DNA of 64,000 bases from Phoebastria nigripes (GCA_035582835.1 JAYKAV010003362.1:195617-259616), one strand, 5' to 3'; counted from the stretch's first letter, positions 35,483 to 50,329 are shown. The notes: generated by a model not told the origin, from the sequence alone. Numbers and translations: made by a program.

Positions 35483-35539
35483 TCTCTCTCTCTTCCCTCC
35501 CCCCATATATATATTTAGAGAGGGAGAGGGAGAGAGAGG
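35483..35539. repeat. compound (CT)n-(AT)n-(GA)n microsatellite, imperfect palindrome
   Basis: A pyrimidine stretch (TCTCTCTCTCTTCCCTCCCC), a short ATATATATATTT centre and a purine stretch (AGAGAGGGAGAGGGAGAGAG) are near-complementary arms able to fold back. Confidence 0.85.
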
Positions 35540-38500
35540 TTACTGAGAACTGCTTAAAAAGTCAAAGCCTTAGGAAGTTTATCACAGGGAATGGTGTTTT
35601 ACAGTATAACCTAGTTCAGGGCCTTTTTTTGCAGCTGTACAGAATGGCAAAATCAAACCATGGATGTTTTAACAGTTGATTTCCACTCTTAATTCTAGCC
35701 AATCTGTGACTCAGTGACCACCAGCAAGGAGAATTTAATTTCTCATAGCAGGTATGTGGGGGTATAAAATATTAACAATTAAGAGAGATACCTATTGTCC
35801 CACTCTAGCCAAATAAAAGATGACTGTTGTATCAGTCAGTAAATTTATGCAAGTTAGAAGAGAAGACATTTTTTAGTCCCATGTTAAAACCAAGTGACTT
35901 AGTATAGTGAGGGAGAAAGTGTAAGGAAGCATTTAAATTTATTATACTGATTATAAAGATGTTCAGCATATAACATGAATATAATTTAGCTCATACACTT
36001 GACATATAAGAACTTTTAACCAATAATGCATGTTAGACAGTCAATACATACACTTCTGAGATTGTACAGGTTGATGATATATCAAATTATTTATTTAACT
36101 TGGGGTTTAATCATTTAAGAAAATTAGGTATGAATGAATGAAGTATTAATGATAAAGACCTTACTACAGTATCAAATAGAGGTGAGGTAGAATACCAGCT
36201 ATTCTGGGAAAACTATAAAACTTGAGGATTAACAAAACACTCTTAGGAACTTAGTTTGGTAAATTCATTTCTTTTTAAAAAAATACAGGATGCACTTAAT
36301 ATTGAATTTCAGCTTACTGATCTGAAGTCACATTTTCAGAAGTCATCTCAGAATTTCAGGTACTGTGTTATGTGGTCTTGTCTTCTGCAAGTTCTGCAGT
36401 TTCTGGAATTCTACTTAATTTTCATGCCTGATACTTGTGCAAATAAAAACGTGTCTGGGAAAATGTGTGCATATGAACCTAAATGATTTCTGTGTTCAAG
36501 CTCCTGTGTAATTTTGCCCTGAAAAATTCAGTTCAGGTAAACTCTCATTTTTCCTTCTTCATAACTAATCAGGTGAATTTCCAAACCAAAAGATCCTATG
36601 ACACTTCGATTTAGCAACTGAAGCTGTGGATAGTTAAATAAACCAAATCATGTGTCTTGCATAGTTTTTCCACCCCAGCAGTAACCAAAACCAATGCACG
36701 TTAGAGGTCTGAGAAGAAGCACTCTGACAGCCTTTTCCGTAGATTCAGATTTCAGTTATTTTCCTTTAAAATCTTCTTCCCCCGTCACAGTCTAGCAGGC
36801 AATTGCTCTGCACAGTGTCCCTAAACAACATTAATAGTATTTTCAGATAATGTGCATGGAACTTGCCTTATAAATCAATCAATCAATACATCCCATTTTT
36901 GAAAGCTATATAAGTTATCTCAACTAGAATAAATTAATTTCCAGTGTCACCTGTGGGAGCAATTGTGCAGGAGAGGAATTTGCAATATGACATTCATCAC
37001 AGGAACAGGACTGGATTTAGCTTTAACCCAAACTTTCCCAAAGTTCTGTGTATTATTCAAGGTACTGGGTTTTTGGTGACTTGAAAATTGTCAAATCACC
37101 TCCTTTATCTTAATGCAAGGGTGTTCCTTATTTGGAAATCATTCTAGCACTTTGTTCAGGGTGAGTATAAAGTCCCACTAACGTAACTTCCACGCCTTTA
37201 CTTGGAAGCGTACAGCATCATGCTCAAGAATATTTTCCCTATGAAAACTAAACTGTGATTTTCTCCATTTCATCCTGTATATGCCTTTCTTTGATACAAG
37301 TTCATGGCAGATTTATGCTTATAGCAGTGTCTCATCCCATACTTGGAAAGATTTTGAGTCAGGATATTGGAAGGGGCGTGCTCTTCATTACTTTAGGGCC
37401 AAATCTTCAAATCTCCCTTGTGTACAGACAAACCTGGTTAAAGGGTGTGAAGCCTCAAGGGGAAGGACACATAATATGTTCAGTTTTCTTTTAATCATAT
37501 GCCATGTATCAAAGCGAACGGTGGAACTAATGAAGCCTGGTTTCCTATGAATGTGTATCTTGTGGTTGGATTCTCTAGTGCCTAGTAAGATGTGAGCGCT
37601 GATTGAAGTTTTTCCCACGGTTGGGGCATTCATAATATCTCATTGTCTCAAAGGAGTGAGCTCAAGCTTCTTCTTTCTTTCAGATGGAGTATTAATAGAT
37701 TTTCCTCCTGTACTTGGCAGCCAGTTTTCATTAATCCTGTAAGAACTTCATATCTTTGANACTTCTACCCCATATCAAATTTAATTAAAATTAGCGATGG
37801 GACTTAAAGATTATTACAGGCCAAATGCAAAAGCCAACACACAGACAGAATAACCACAAAAGCATCATTTCCTCAGGAAACCACGTTAAAAAGGGATTCT
37901 AGCTGAGCTGAGATTTTGGAAAACAATATAAAGATCTTGGGATCTGTCTCTCTACTAAGACATGGTACATTATAAATGAAAGCATACATGAAATATCACA
38001 TGTATTTCTATACATATAGGCCTCTGTGTGTGTGCATTGCAGGTATCTATATGTACATTTCCATTCTTTTCCACTGAAGAGGAGCCATCTCTGGAGTATA
38101 ATCTTATAACACTACTAGGAACATTGCACAGTTACGAGAGGAAGCAAATAACACTTTACTCAATCAGCAAGGTTAAATATAGTTGTGCACTGGTGTTCAG
38201 CAACATTATTTCTAGAGAGAGTCCTATGAGAAGGGATGAATGCATCACAAAAAAACCCTTTTGCCTACATTCAATATATCAGGTGGTATTGAAAGACCAA
38301 AACCTGAAGGCTTCTCTTAGTGAAAGCTCTCACTGGACTCAGAAGGAGCTTTGACCAAGCCACAACCCAGCAACTTGGCAGTAACAGGAGGTTATTTGCT
38401 CTGTTCCTTGACCGCCTGACCACTCTGAGTAAACGGCGCTAATGGAAAGAGCAAGGAGCCATGGCCTGCCCATGGAGCAAATCCAGCATTGCAGAAAAAC

Positions 38501-41228
38501 ATATTTACAAATCCTTGAACCTTGAACACTGTATAGTGCACTCTATGCAAATTATTTTACTGCACTACAGGTGCGCTCTGAAAATAAATTACTCTGATCC
38601 CAATTTCCACATTCAACCCAATGAGTCTTAACATCCAGATAATGAGTTTCTCCTTTCTTTGAACCAGAATCTTTCAAGAACAGCTCATATTAAATGACAG
38701 GAAAATGCTGAACACAGTATGAAACGTGAATAAACAGTACAGAGAAAATGAGTGAATCCTAAAGTACTACAACCAGAGTGGTTGTTCTGACATTGATTTG
38801 TATGGTTGCTTATGTTACAACACTGAACTGAACTAAGGGTCTCATTAATTACAAATATGAGGGGGTGTGGAACCCATATGGGAAGGGGGCCTACAGCCTT
38901 CTGGTTTGTAAAGCTATGTACTCTATGCAAAACACAAAAAAGATGTCTAATGCAAAACTGACTGAAACTATTAAACTATGACTCCACCCGTAAGCTATGC
39001 AAAGTCTAAGAGTGACTTCTAGCTGAGACAAGCTCAGTGCAGCTCCTCCTGGCGTGTCCAAGAGGGTGGATCTCTTTTGGTATATTTACCTATGGGATGC
39101 TTCCCCATTTTTCCCCTTTTACCATCATGGCTGAACTTCAAATGTAGATTTCACCTGGGCCTATTTTCTTTGAAGTATGTTATGTACACAGTGAAGGCAC
39201 AATCCCTGCTTTTCAGGGCTTGGAGTTTATGGAACAAGTATCTACAGAGTATGTTAAATATTTTAGATCATTACTGCACCTTGGATTACAGTCAAGCACT
39301 TAAACTGCAATCTAAAATAAATGATACTGGGTAATAACTGCAGCTGCAGAGGAACAGAATCTGGATTTTAATCTTTTTCTTGAAAAATCAAAAGACAACC
39401 AAGTGGGCCGAGTTTTCAAGACACCAGAAACAAAGGACATGTACAACAAAGCAGGTGGACCTGCTTTACACATATGGTTACTTCAGAAACATAAATGCAT
39501 TGTACTTGTAATGTATATGATCAATTAGCTGCTTTGCATTCCAACCACTTATTTTACATCTCCAGTGGCGGTAAGTGCAGGCACAAACTGAATATATGAA
39601 TGTTGAGAGCCTGTTTGCATGTTACCATGAGCTTTGGGTCTTCTGGTTGGTTTTTTTTTTCCTCTCATTTAATGTGTATTACTACCAGGGCTCCAGGGCC
39701 TTATTCTGAGCCAGTGTGCCTATACATACAGTTATGGCTGACCCTAAGATTGCCCTGTGATCTCTATCTGTCTATTTTGCAAAGGTCTCAGGTTCATCCT
39801 TGGTGTCTGTGCCAAACTCCCAGATAAGATATCATCCCTGCCACAGCTCACTTTCAGATATGACCTTTTCTGCAGTGTGTTAGGATCTCTTCTGGCCATG
39901 TAGATCCACATGTAGCCATCACACACTTCCTTGTTTCCATCCCTTTGTTTTAGTGCCTAAAAAGCAGAGAGAAGCCTCAAAAGAAACAACTCTTCTGCAG
40001 GCTGATTCCTGGCAGGGATACACTTCACAACAAAAAGCTCAACTTTGGACCACTTTGCTATGACCTGCAAGGTACCATTCAGATTACAGCCTATGCAGCT
40101 TGGCCTGACTGATGATAATCTCAAGACTCACCACTAATATCATTGCAAACATACCCCATTTGTTTCCAAACTCTTTGAAAGCTTTGAAGAAAGTTCATAT
40201 GAAGAAGCACTATGATCATACTCAATATTTGTTGTATAACATACTGAGCGTTTGATGNATTTCATTTTTAGTCCATCATATGTACCTTTGGGCCACAGTA
40301 ACAAAATGTGTTTACTGAATCACATCGTGAGTGTGAAGTTCAAGGAATCATTTTTATAAGAAAATTTTCTAAATAATCTCTAAAACTCTTTGTATTCAGG
40401 ATTCTGTTTTGGGGCTTTGGGGCCAATCTTTTTCCCTTCTACACCTCTCTGAACTGCACATTCCTATGCTTCTATATTTTTGGTGTATACAGCTGTGGTT
40501 CATATGCATAAACCCACCTTTGCATGTGCAAAACTGAGTTTTGGTGAGCTTTCAGAGACTACATTGAGACCTTGATAATTTACTGTTGTGGGCTTTTGGA
40601 AAGGAAGAGTTGGGTTTATTCTTTTGTTTTCTTTGAACCTTGTATATTAAATGTATACATGAAGGTAAACTGAAAGACCAGAAAAAGGAAGATGAATAGA
40701 AAAGGAGCATTTAACATTTACCTACATTACAGATAGGATCATGATAAACAAAATCAAATAAAGCTTGATTGGAATCTTTTATTACTAAAGATCTGATTTT
40801 CATGATGCACTACAAGGCAACTTTTGTAAGAGGTATGTGGTGGTTGTTTTAACATGTTCATATGGATGCTTCAAAATCTTGCACATATATTTTAACTAGA
40901 GAAGCTTGGGTAGAAAAGTTAGGATCTAGATCTGTATCTGAGCTATCCCTCCGCTCCAGGGTTTGGGTTTGGTTCTTATCTCTCTTTTAACAATGTAATT
41001 TAAAGACAAAACCATAGTTCAGTTTCCTTTTTGAGAGAGAACAAAGTTCACTTTATGAATGCAAAAAAAATAAAAAAGAAAATTTACTTGATGATATGCA
41101 AAGTCTCGTAGGTTGTTTTTTCTCTGACCCCTTTTTTGCACAGTCAACAATCTTCATATGAACTGACTTCAATTTTCAAGGTACTCATTAGTATAATGAA
41201 AATAAAAGGGAGAATTTTAAAAGAGGTT

Positions 41229-41250
41229 TTGTTTGTTTGTTTGTTTTTCT
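41229..41250. repeat. (GTTT)n simple repeat
   Basis: TTTTGTTTGTTTGTTTGTTT, a short tetranucleotide array in the EHF upstream region. Confidence 0.8.
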
Positions 41251-42384
41251 AAATCAGAAGCAAACAGAAGGCCAACTGTGAACAGAGAATCCTCAAGGCA
41301 TAGATGTGTCTGACAGTGCTAACTGCCAAAGGTTGGTAGTTCTGCAAATTTTACCCATAGTTATGCTACCTTAGCAGAGGAAACAGTGAACCGGAACCTG
41401 CTACTTAACAAGGATCCAGTGTTTGGGATCCATGCTTCCTTGCCACATCACAGGCTAGATGTGTCTCTTCTTGCCATGCCACTGGTTTTTGAATATGAAA
41501 AAAAGAATATCATCATTTATTTTACTGTCAAAAAGCTCATTCTCCTCTTGCAGAAGATCTGTGCACGGATCTGTATATTCTTAGTGGAATTGCTAGTCAT
41601 AGAGCTAAGACAAAAGCAAATCAAGAAAAGGTTTTATTTCTTGTGATAAATGTTCTTGTCATTTTTGCATTAACATATCCTTAGAATGTTTGGAACAAGT
41701 AGATATATTCGCAAAAAAAAAGGCAAAAAAGCAGGCTTTTTTCTCTTTTTATTCTTCGGAGTTGGTGCTGCAAAACATGGCTTTGACCGGCGTATGGCAC
41801 TCCTTTCATTACTGTCTGCACCACCTCAGCAAGTTCATGATAATTTGGGTCAGCCATTTTTCCTGAATATTTAGAAGTCGTTTGCCATAGATTCATCAGT
41901 CTAGCCTCAGGGATACAGAGTCTTGGAAAACACAATAATGGGAAAAACTGCCTTTGCTCTTTATTCTTCTTTCAGCACTTAATACCACACCTCATGGAAC
42001 AACTCCACACCTCCTTTCATGTCCTTCCTATCTCTCTGGTACATCCTTCCTCTAACCAGGAGCCAGCTCATCTCCCTAATCTGCTTCTGCTAAACACCTT
42101 TCTTTTACTTACAAAACACTAAATATACAAATGGCCAAAAAGCACTCTAGATGCCCCTGTAGCTTGACAAGCCACATGTCTATAATTAGGCAAGAACCTC
42201 ATCAGCTAACAAAATATTACCATCGTGTTCTAACACCTTCTCCTTTTCCCTTGGCTCTGGTTCCCCAACCACTTCCCTCTACCTTCCATGACAGCTTCTC
42301 TTTGCATTGCATTAAAGACTAACAGCATATCGAGGGAACTGCTTTCCGTACTGCTAATGTAGCCTGTGTGACTGTTCAGTTATT

Positions 42385-42470
42385 AGTGAATGATGACAAT
42401 AATAACAATAATAATTGTGTTTGTATTCATGTTGGGCTCTCATTAGGTGCTGAAGTGTTTCTGAATAACA
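42385..42470 (+). repeat. AAT/AAC-rich simple repeat with possible MIR-like tail
   Basis: ACAATAATAACAATAATAAT runs into TTGTATTCATGTTGGGCTCT and a tract like CATTAGGTGCTGAAGTG. The latter loosely resembles a reptile/bird MIR-type SINE end. The simple-repeat call is firm; the SINE suggestion is weak. Confidence 0.4.
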
Positions 42471-44854
42471 GCCACTCAAATATAGAGACTCTGACATATG
42501 CTGCTGCAGCAGCCAGTATTTCATGGAGAAGTTTATTTTAACCACTATCACCACCAGCACTTCTCTTTTGTTATGGGACTAGTCTGGTTTTCAACAGTAA
42601 CAACCACTAATTTGCCTACCTCCAAAATAAAAACACCCTTTTCTTCTCTTTTCTTTTTTGTAAACTCTGTTTCATACATTTTGTTTTTATAAAGGACATC
42701 TGCTTGAAAACTGCAGGTTTCCTCTTTGGGGCTGGTTTCTGAGTGAGAACTAAACAGAATAAGGAACATGGGATGGAGACCAAAACCAGGAAAGTGTCTT
42801 GAGGAACATGCAAATTTTCCCATTGGGACTACTATTTTTTATATGAATTGATTCATTCAATCAACAAACAATTGTGTTTCTTCATTAAATACGAGGGGCA
42901 CAGCACAAATTAACTAGGACGGGGAAGCTGGAAGTTGAGTGTAAAGCATTTTATCCTAAACTAGGTAGCTTGCAGGAGGACTAACCCAGTCAATAGCAGT
43001 GTTTATACCTTGTTACAACCCACTGCCTGACTAACCACAACCTGAGCACACTCTTTTGCTGGCATGATAGCAAAAAGGATATTTCAAGGAGGAGACATAG
43101 CAGAGGCAGTGCAGGGCTCATGGTGGGAAGGATCATTCTGTGCAGCCAACAGGGAGGGTTTATATGGCTGACTATTAACTCCTCTGCCCAGGTCAGCCAC
43201 GTTCCCTAGTGCCAAGCTGGGACTCGCCAATCCCACCTGCATGATAGCTCCAGCCAGGATGCTTGCTCCCCCTGCATTCCTCTGTAGACCACCAAGTAGC
43301 CCAAGGTAGGCAGCTGTCTGCAAAGGAAAGTGTCCCCAAGCAGGTGGCTATCACTGAAATAGTTCAATGGAGCTCACTGACCCTGTTTCAGAAACCTGCT
43401 GTCAGACCATTACTTTGACTGTCATTCAGGCTTGCATGTTTGGGTGTGATTAGTAAACATTTCTTTGGAGCCCAGCTATATCCATGCGGTTTCTTTGTAT
43501 TGTATTTGTCGTGTAAAGAATAAGAGATTGCAAGACCACTGCCCTGGCATCTCACTCCACTGGCTGCACAAGAGCTGTCTGCTTCACTCCTGGGTATAGC
43601 AGCAGGCTCTCTCGCCCCACACATCCAGGACTTCGAGGAAGTGCTGAGTCTCCCGGAGCCACATGGCACTGGGACAGTAGCTGATATATATGCTGGGGCT
43701 CATTTGTGCTCCCTGCCTTCATTAAAAACAACCAGCAAATGGGGGGAATGAAGTTTCCTTGCTCTGCAACCACCTTCTATAGGTAAGGCAAGAAGCTGTG
43801 GGAAACAATGTCTCACCACTTTTGTAAAAGCTGAGAACAGCTTCCTCCTCTCTCCTGCCTGTGGTTAGAGGAGCAACACTTCCATGGCGTCGCTCCTTCT
43901 CACCTGGCACAGCAAGAGCTGCCCATCCTGTTTCCATTGATTTCTCCAGTGGTTGCGTTAAACAATACAATGGAGTATTTATGTGTCAGTGTTAGGAGAA
44001 GGTTATTAAGTAAAACCCACCGTAAATACAGCCGTTAATTCAGTTGCTGGCATGGCTCTCTGTTATCTTCTCAATACCTCCCAGAGGGTATTAGTCTTAC
44101 CCTTTCATTTGAGTTGGCAGCAGAGTTATTTTTTTGCACCTGCTGCTCTACTCCGATAACAACACAGGTCAGCTTTGATTTGTTGGAATATAAACAAAAG
44201 AGCAAAGCCAGGCATCTGCCTCAACAGCCTGGGCCGGTTTGACGATAGAGCTTTTCCCATTGGGTTTTGTACAAATGTACTCTTTCGATTCTTACGTGAA
44301 CTCTCTCCTGCTTCATAAATAGTCCTTTGCTACAGAATAGCCTGGTGTCAGAGGAGAGCTCAATACCGTACTTTTCCATCAACTGAAACCTCAACAGGTC
44401 AAAGTAACACACTGTTCTAAGACTTAAGTCAGAAGAGGTGTCACACAAAATACATGAAGAAAAATCAGCTGCGACACAGTGGTTCAAAAATTAGCAGGAA
44501 AAAGCAACAAATTAAGTGTAAGCAGTAAAGGAACTTTCTTCAGAGATAAAGAAAACCTGAAGCACTGGGTGGGTTTGCTTTCCCATATGAACCCACACAC
44601 ACTCCAATCCTTAATCAACTATTTAAAAAAAAAGAAAAGAAAAAAAATGAAGTCCATGAGAAGTAGGTACTCAGCTGGGAACTGGGCTACTTTTAAGTTC
44701 TTCTGAAACTTAAGCCTGCAGGGCTCATCTACTGTAAAAGCATCTATGGTGATGGAAGAACTCCTGAAACACTGACAACAATAGAGCAGAAAAGGAAGAG
44801 TCCACACAGACAACGAAGGCAGTACATAGCACAAAGCACAGAAATGAAGGAAGG

Positions 44855-44995
44855 AACTAGCATTACCTCCTTATTACAAATAGGAAAATTGAGACACAGA
44901 GTTGAAATTATTTGCTTAAGTCATATAACAAGTCTATGGACAAGTCAGTCCAACTTCCAGCTCAAGCTCCATTGCTGTCCATTGCATCATGTCTC
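44855..44995 (+). mobile_element. MIR-like core-SINE remnant, sense
   Basis: TTACAAATAGGAAAATTGAG followed by ACACAGAGTTGAAAT, TTGCTTAAGTCATATAACAA and a tract like TCCAACTTCCAGCTCAAGCT reproduce the MIR order (TTTACAGATGAGGAAACTGAGGC..., AACTTGCCCAAGGTCACA...). Divergence is high, as expected for an ancient amniote SINE. Confidence 0.7.
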
Positions 44996-47900
44996 CAGCA
45001 AAAATTTCAACATGCAGATCAGTTAGGATGATCGTGGGTTTTTTGAGAAAGAGAAGGTATTAAATAAGGGAAAGAATTTTCTATAAAAAAGAGACCTATT
45101 CAGACTGAAACCAAGATTCTTCTATGCATCATGGCTGTTATGTGCCTAGTAGAGATTTGAATGTTAAGTTAGCCAAACAATTAAATCTGCACTTGAAGTA
45201 TTAAGTCAAAAAAGCTGCCCTTGACCTATGTATGATCCTGAAAATGAGCTAGAAATTCCTAAGTAAAGTTGGCTGAAATTCAAAATTTCTGTTCTGTGGA
45301 ACTGTGGCTATTTCAAGGCTTTTTTTTTTCCTTTCTTTTTTTTTAATCACAATGAAAGAAAGGAATTTTAAAAAGCAAGTTCCGTGGCAACAGAGAGGGA
45401 GGATCCCCATCCCAATCAACCGGCATGTAAAAAACCTATATTCGAGTTGTCCAAGTAACAAAAGTGCAACTCAGCCTGTTATGTAGAATTGTTTATAAAA
45501 GACAGAAAATATCAAATACCAGACTAAGATATTACTGCAAACAGGCAGTAATGTCACCACAAAGCAGCTGCGCTGGAAGCAATAAACTTGCCTAACATGG
45601 CTGTTGTGCACATGGTCACCAGCGAACCCTCTGCAGAGCCTCACCATGGTAATCCTGAAATGCAACCTCCGCGGACTACCAGATTTGACTGTCTCAAATG
45701 CTAACTAGGATGTGAAGTTTGCGATCCTGTTCCTCCTCTTTCACTGATAGCTGCTATTCCTTCTCTTCCCCCTTATTTCTTTTATTTCTCTTTTTTAATT
45801 TTTCTCTCTTTCATTTTTTGCCTTCTACTTAGTCAGACTGGCTGACCTGGTCAAGGAAGCTTCTTTCAAACACCACCATGAGCCTGTAACCAGTGAAACA
45901 GACAAAAACATCATCTTCAATTATCTATCTGTGGCACAAGAGTGCCAGGTCTTACAGCAACTATAGAGTTTGTGGCTGGTCTCTAGGATGGACACTGGCG
46001 GAGTCAGAAACAGGGAAAAAAGCTCGCTTCCCTCAGTTCTTTTTGCTCCCCTGTACAGGTATGTATCTCACTTAGTCCTCAAGGTAACTGGAACAGGTTC
46101 CACCAACAAAACCAATAAAAATATTTCCAGACTATTTCAAACAACTATTTTCTTCAAAAGGAGATTTATTACCATGTGAATTATACCAACTTTAACATTG
46201 TTCTAGGAAGGGAGTGTTAGCAGAGATCCTTATAACAGCTATTTTCAGGTGCTGGGGAGTTTTTTCTTCTTTTCTTTTCATCCTTAATGATTAAATCTTA
46301 ATATTGAAGATGTGTCATAGAATAAGGCAGGCTGATACCTTGATTCTAAATGACCCAAAGCCCTGTTAGCTTTTCACATGTATAGTAGCACTGATTACAT
46401 TAACACCTTTGAGTCTGTGCATGCCTCCATTATATCAATGCTAGCATAGAAGAGCCTGGCTGGTGCTAGAGCTGCAGGCCTGCTGCTCATAGTCCGGGNT
46501 TTGGGGAAGGGCAGCCCTGGGCACACCAGCTCTCAGGCCATGCAGGTGTTCCTGCAAGAAAAACTACTGTGGCACAGGGCAAAAACAGTAGGTGTGGAAG
46601 TCGCAGACAGCTCGGNCTAGGAGTCTTGGCATGAGCAGCCCCTTGCTTGCGGCAGGACAACTCTAGTCAGTCATTTATACCTACCAACAAAATACACATA
46701 TATACCAAATACCAAATACAAATAGCTTTGCATTTTAAAGGATTAAATGAAGGAGTCATTCAGATTAGCAAACAAAATTGGTTGAAATTGGGGCACATAT
46801 TTGAATTCTTATTTTAAAAAGTAAAGCAAGAAAGCCTGTGCAGGAGATAAGGGATGTGCATGTGCATGTACTTAGTGTAGTATGTTTGTGTGAGTGTATG
46901 CATACCGGGAGTGGCTACATGCAGACTAAGAAAAATTTACTGGATTGACTACAATTTGACTACCATCCAAAAACATTTAATCATTTGAGATTTTAAAGAA
47001 GGAAGAGAAGTTTCTACCTGTTCTTACAAAGTATTACAGCTCCATCAAAAAAAGTATTAGGGAGGGTAAGGATATCTACAAGTCACTAAATGAAGGAAAA
47101 ACTATATCTATTTCATTTTGTACATCCCGCTTTTGATAAGTCTGTAAGGATATCTTACTCATCTAATCACCTATTAATTCAGTCTTCTAAAACTTTTTCA
47201 TCTTCCTCTGTCAGGGCAGCTGCGTGGGAATATTACAAGTAAAATCTGTTTTATGTGAGTAGTGTGTTAGATCCCACTGCAAAAGAGATGAGAACAGTGC
47301 CCTTGAATGTGTCAGAATTTGGCTCCCTGATAAAGCCCCTCCATAGCCATGCCAATCTATGAGACAATTGCTTAACCAGGCATACTTTGAAAGTGCATCA
47401 TCAAGATGCAAGCTTCTAAACTGTTGTGTAATAATAATTATATGTTTCAGTAAAAATCATTAAGAAAGTTTGGGGGTAATCATTATATCATGGACTTAGT
47501 CTGATTCCTGACCATCTTGGGCAGTTTTACACGGGTTCGTTAATTGTATAGCAATATAAATATGGTTACCTGCTCACTGCTAGATGAAAGAAAACCCAGA
47601 GCGGTTTTAAAAAACAAAAGGAATTCTTCTGATGATGGCATTAGTAATTTGGACAATAAAGCATATTTTTACACATAGTTGCTTAATCCTTACAGACTTG
47701 TAGGGGCTCAGGAGACTATTCTGGCGACATCTGATTGTGAGCTGAGGAAATATCTCAAGTGTTTATGTCTGTATCCTTCCTCCATAATAGGCAGGAACTT
47801 TTATTTTATTCTATGTGTTTGCAGATCCTTTAAGTAGAATGACTTTCTTTTCACCACTGCAAGGCAATTCTCTTTTATTGCCCCATCTTATTGGTCTATA

Positions 47901-50329
47901 ACCAGTGATTATCCAGCCCCAGCTAGCTGTTTTGTCTACTAGTTCTCATACTCTTTTCTTTGGAGCACATTTCACAAGATCAGCAGAGGAATAGGTAACG
48001 ATAACCACGTGCAATGTCAGCTTTTGGAAAGGGAGCCTTTGAGGGCTCTTCCTCAGAGGGAGACATGCAAAATGCCAAATGCCAGTTGATTGCTCCACTG
48101 GCTACGTGACTCCATGTTTACTCATTCTCACCCGTCTGTAGACCAACAACCAACAAATGTCCCAAGTATTTTAGGCATTCAGTGAGGGATTTGGTGCAAG
48201 ATGCATCCCCACTAGAGCTCAAAGCAGCTCTCATACTAAGAAAGACTCCTGATGACTTCCACAGAAACCAAATTAATCCTTACTTTTCCATATATCAGCT
48301 GTGTGAACAAACCCTTCTTTGCTTACCCTTTCTATCAGCAGTGTTACTTATGAATTTCACCCTTACCATGTTTGCAATGTACCCTTTTCTTGAAAACATA
48401 CTGAAATAAATCCTGGGTTCATCAGGGGCCAAAATACATGTAAGCTTCAGAGTGTGTTGAAGGCAGGGACAGGGAGAAAGAGAAGCAGACATTTGTGGTT
48501 AGAGATCTTGAAGCGCCCCTGAGCACTAGGCTGGCTGAGCGGCTGAAGCCAGCGCGCTTTGCTGAAGATGGTGTTGGACTTCGCTGGTGCTCACAAGGCA
48601 TTTATTATTAGGAAGAAAACTCTATGAGTTTATGCTTGAAAGTTCAATAGTAACTAAGCTGTGAGACTGGGCAGAGACTTTACTTCACTAAACATCACAA
48701 ACTATGCAAGCTACAAAAATCCTTAGCATTTCTGTTCGTTTCCTCATGTACAGCAAAGCCTTTATATTTGGTTCTACCACATCCTAACATCATGTGTCAT
48801 TAGCAATGACAACTGACAATTAAGTTTGTGACCCTTTTCTTTTTATGTGCTGCTTGCCACAGGAACGCCTAGTCTTCAACAAGAATACCTACTTTACAAC
48901 TGTAGGAAGGCTGATGAGAAAGAGAGCACTGCAAGACCACAGAAAATCCTATAAAGGGTGGTCACATTACTATCAGAATAAGAAGGTGTCATTCATCTCT
49001 ATCTGTAGCTTGGTCTCAGCACACTGACCAATTTTTAAGCCAGACAGGTCTGTCCTGTAGCACCCACTTTCCAACCTGTCTCTCCGTACAGTAGGTCATT
49101 GCTCCAGTTCACAGAGATGGTATTCATCATATTGCAGAAAGAGCTCAGACACTTGTGTGGGAATTGAATCTAAGCAAGTAAACAATAGAAAGCATATAAC
49201 TGTAGACTCCATAGAATAGATCCAGGTTACAGTGCAGTCAGTGGAAAGTTTGCCTGGGAGAAGACTGAATGGTTTGGTCCTGAGACGAAGTTAGACATTT
49301 TTATAAAGAGCGTGTAAGGGGTGAACAAGGGAGGGAAGGTAAGCGGCAATTCTGGAAAGGTGTCATGGCTCATGGACAGTTCTCTGAGTTCACTGAGGCA
49401 ATAAAATCATTAATCCTTTTCTGTGAGAATTGTACATAAATATTCACTTCTTCAGCAGGTGTAGAATTTCATCCTTGCAGGGTTTTTTTTTGTGCGAATT
49501 GCTGTGGGACAGGCAACAGGCTAACACGTCAGTCCTGTCTGGACACAGACGCACCTACAGAAATCCTCCTTTTCCCTCTCTAATCTGTCTTCATCTGTGT
49601 CTCTGGATGATTTTTCCTTTTTAGTTTGATCTCTCTCCATTGCAATTTGTTACCTTGCACCTCCCAGACAGAACAAGTACTGATGTTAACAATAAAATTC
49701 ATCGGGAATGAAAAAAAGTTAAGGAAGTTCAGTGGGAGCCAAATGATTTAATTTTGTCTTTGTCCAACTGTCCTATTGTCTGTTTCCACCACTGCTGAAA
49801 ACTCACAACACCCTGAGAATATCTGAAGTAATATGAAATTACTATGGCAATACCACAGCGTATTCTCTCAGGTGACAAGAGGGTAATAATATCCCATGTT
49901 AAACAGACCACATTCTATTACCTGATCTCACCACGACTAGGGTAATATGTATTGTTGTCACCCTGTAAATTGCTGTGAAGGGCTACCTAATTTGTGCCGA
50001 GGCAAACAAAGCATTATTCTGGTCTGATATGAGATCCTTTACTACTATGACTTGGGAAAAATACACTTTTTTTACCATCCTTATAGGCTTTACAAATGAC
50101 ACTAGGACTAGAAAAATTGAAAAAAAAATGCAAGCAAGCAACATCAACTCTACTAATGATAACCTTGTCTCCACATGTAGGACCAATGCTCGAAGGTGAG
50201 AAGGGGGTCTGGAGGACGATGACTCTAAGAAAGCCTTGGGCATACTTTATAAACCCCTGACCCTGAACTCCCAGTATACTGACTCATATTACCTTTGTGT
50301 TTGGCACTGCTGTTCCTACAGCCTATGTC
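44996..50329. other. non-coding DNA, no gene seen
   Basis: AT-rich with scattered short open frames of low-complexity composition. A somewhat GC-richer patch lies near 46.45-46.65 kb. No exon of ELF5 (PNT or ETS) was found on either strand. Confidence 0.55.

Larger units (their letters stand above)
34106..44854. other. EHF upstream DNA, probably 5' intron and promoter-side sequence
   Basis: The first coding exon carries only 3 nt of leader, so one or more untranslated EHF exons must lie on this side, here or further out. I found no sequence that identifies them. There are no other coding exons. Small features are the 9-bp inverted repeat 34543-34566, the CT/AT/GA repeat at 35.5 kb and (GTTT)n at 41.2 kb. 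Confidence 0.55.

Noticed and set aside
41681..41935. 84-codon minus-strand frame (contains KMADPNYHELAEVVQTVMKG)
   Set aside because: It looks mildly protein-like, but I could not link it to any family or splice signals. It is probably a chance frame.
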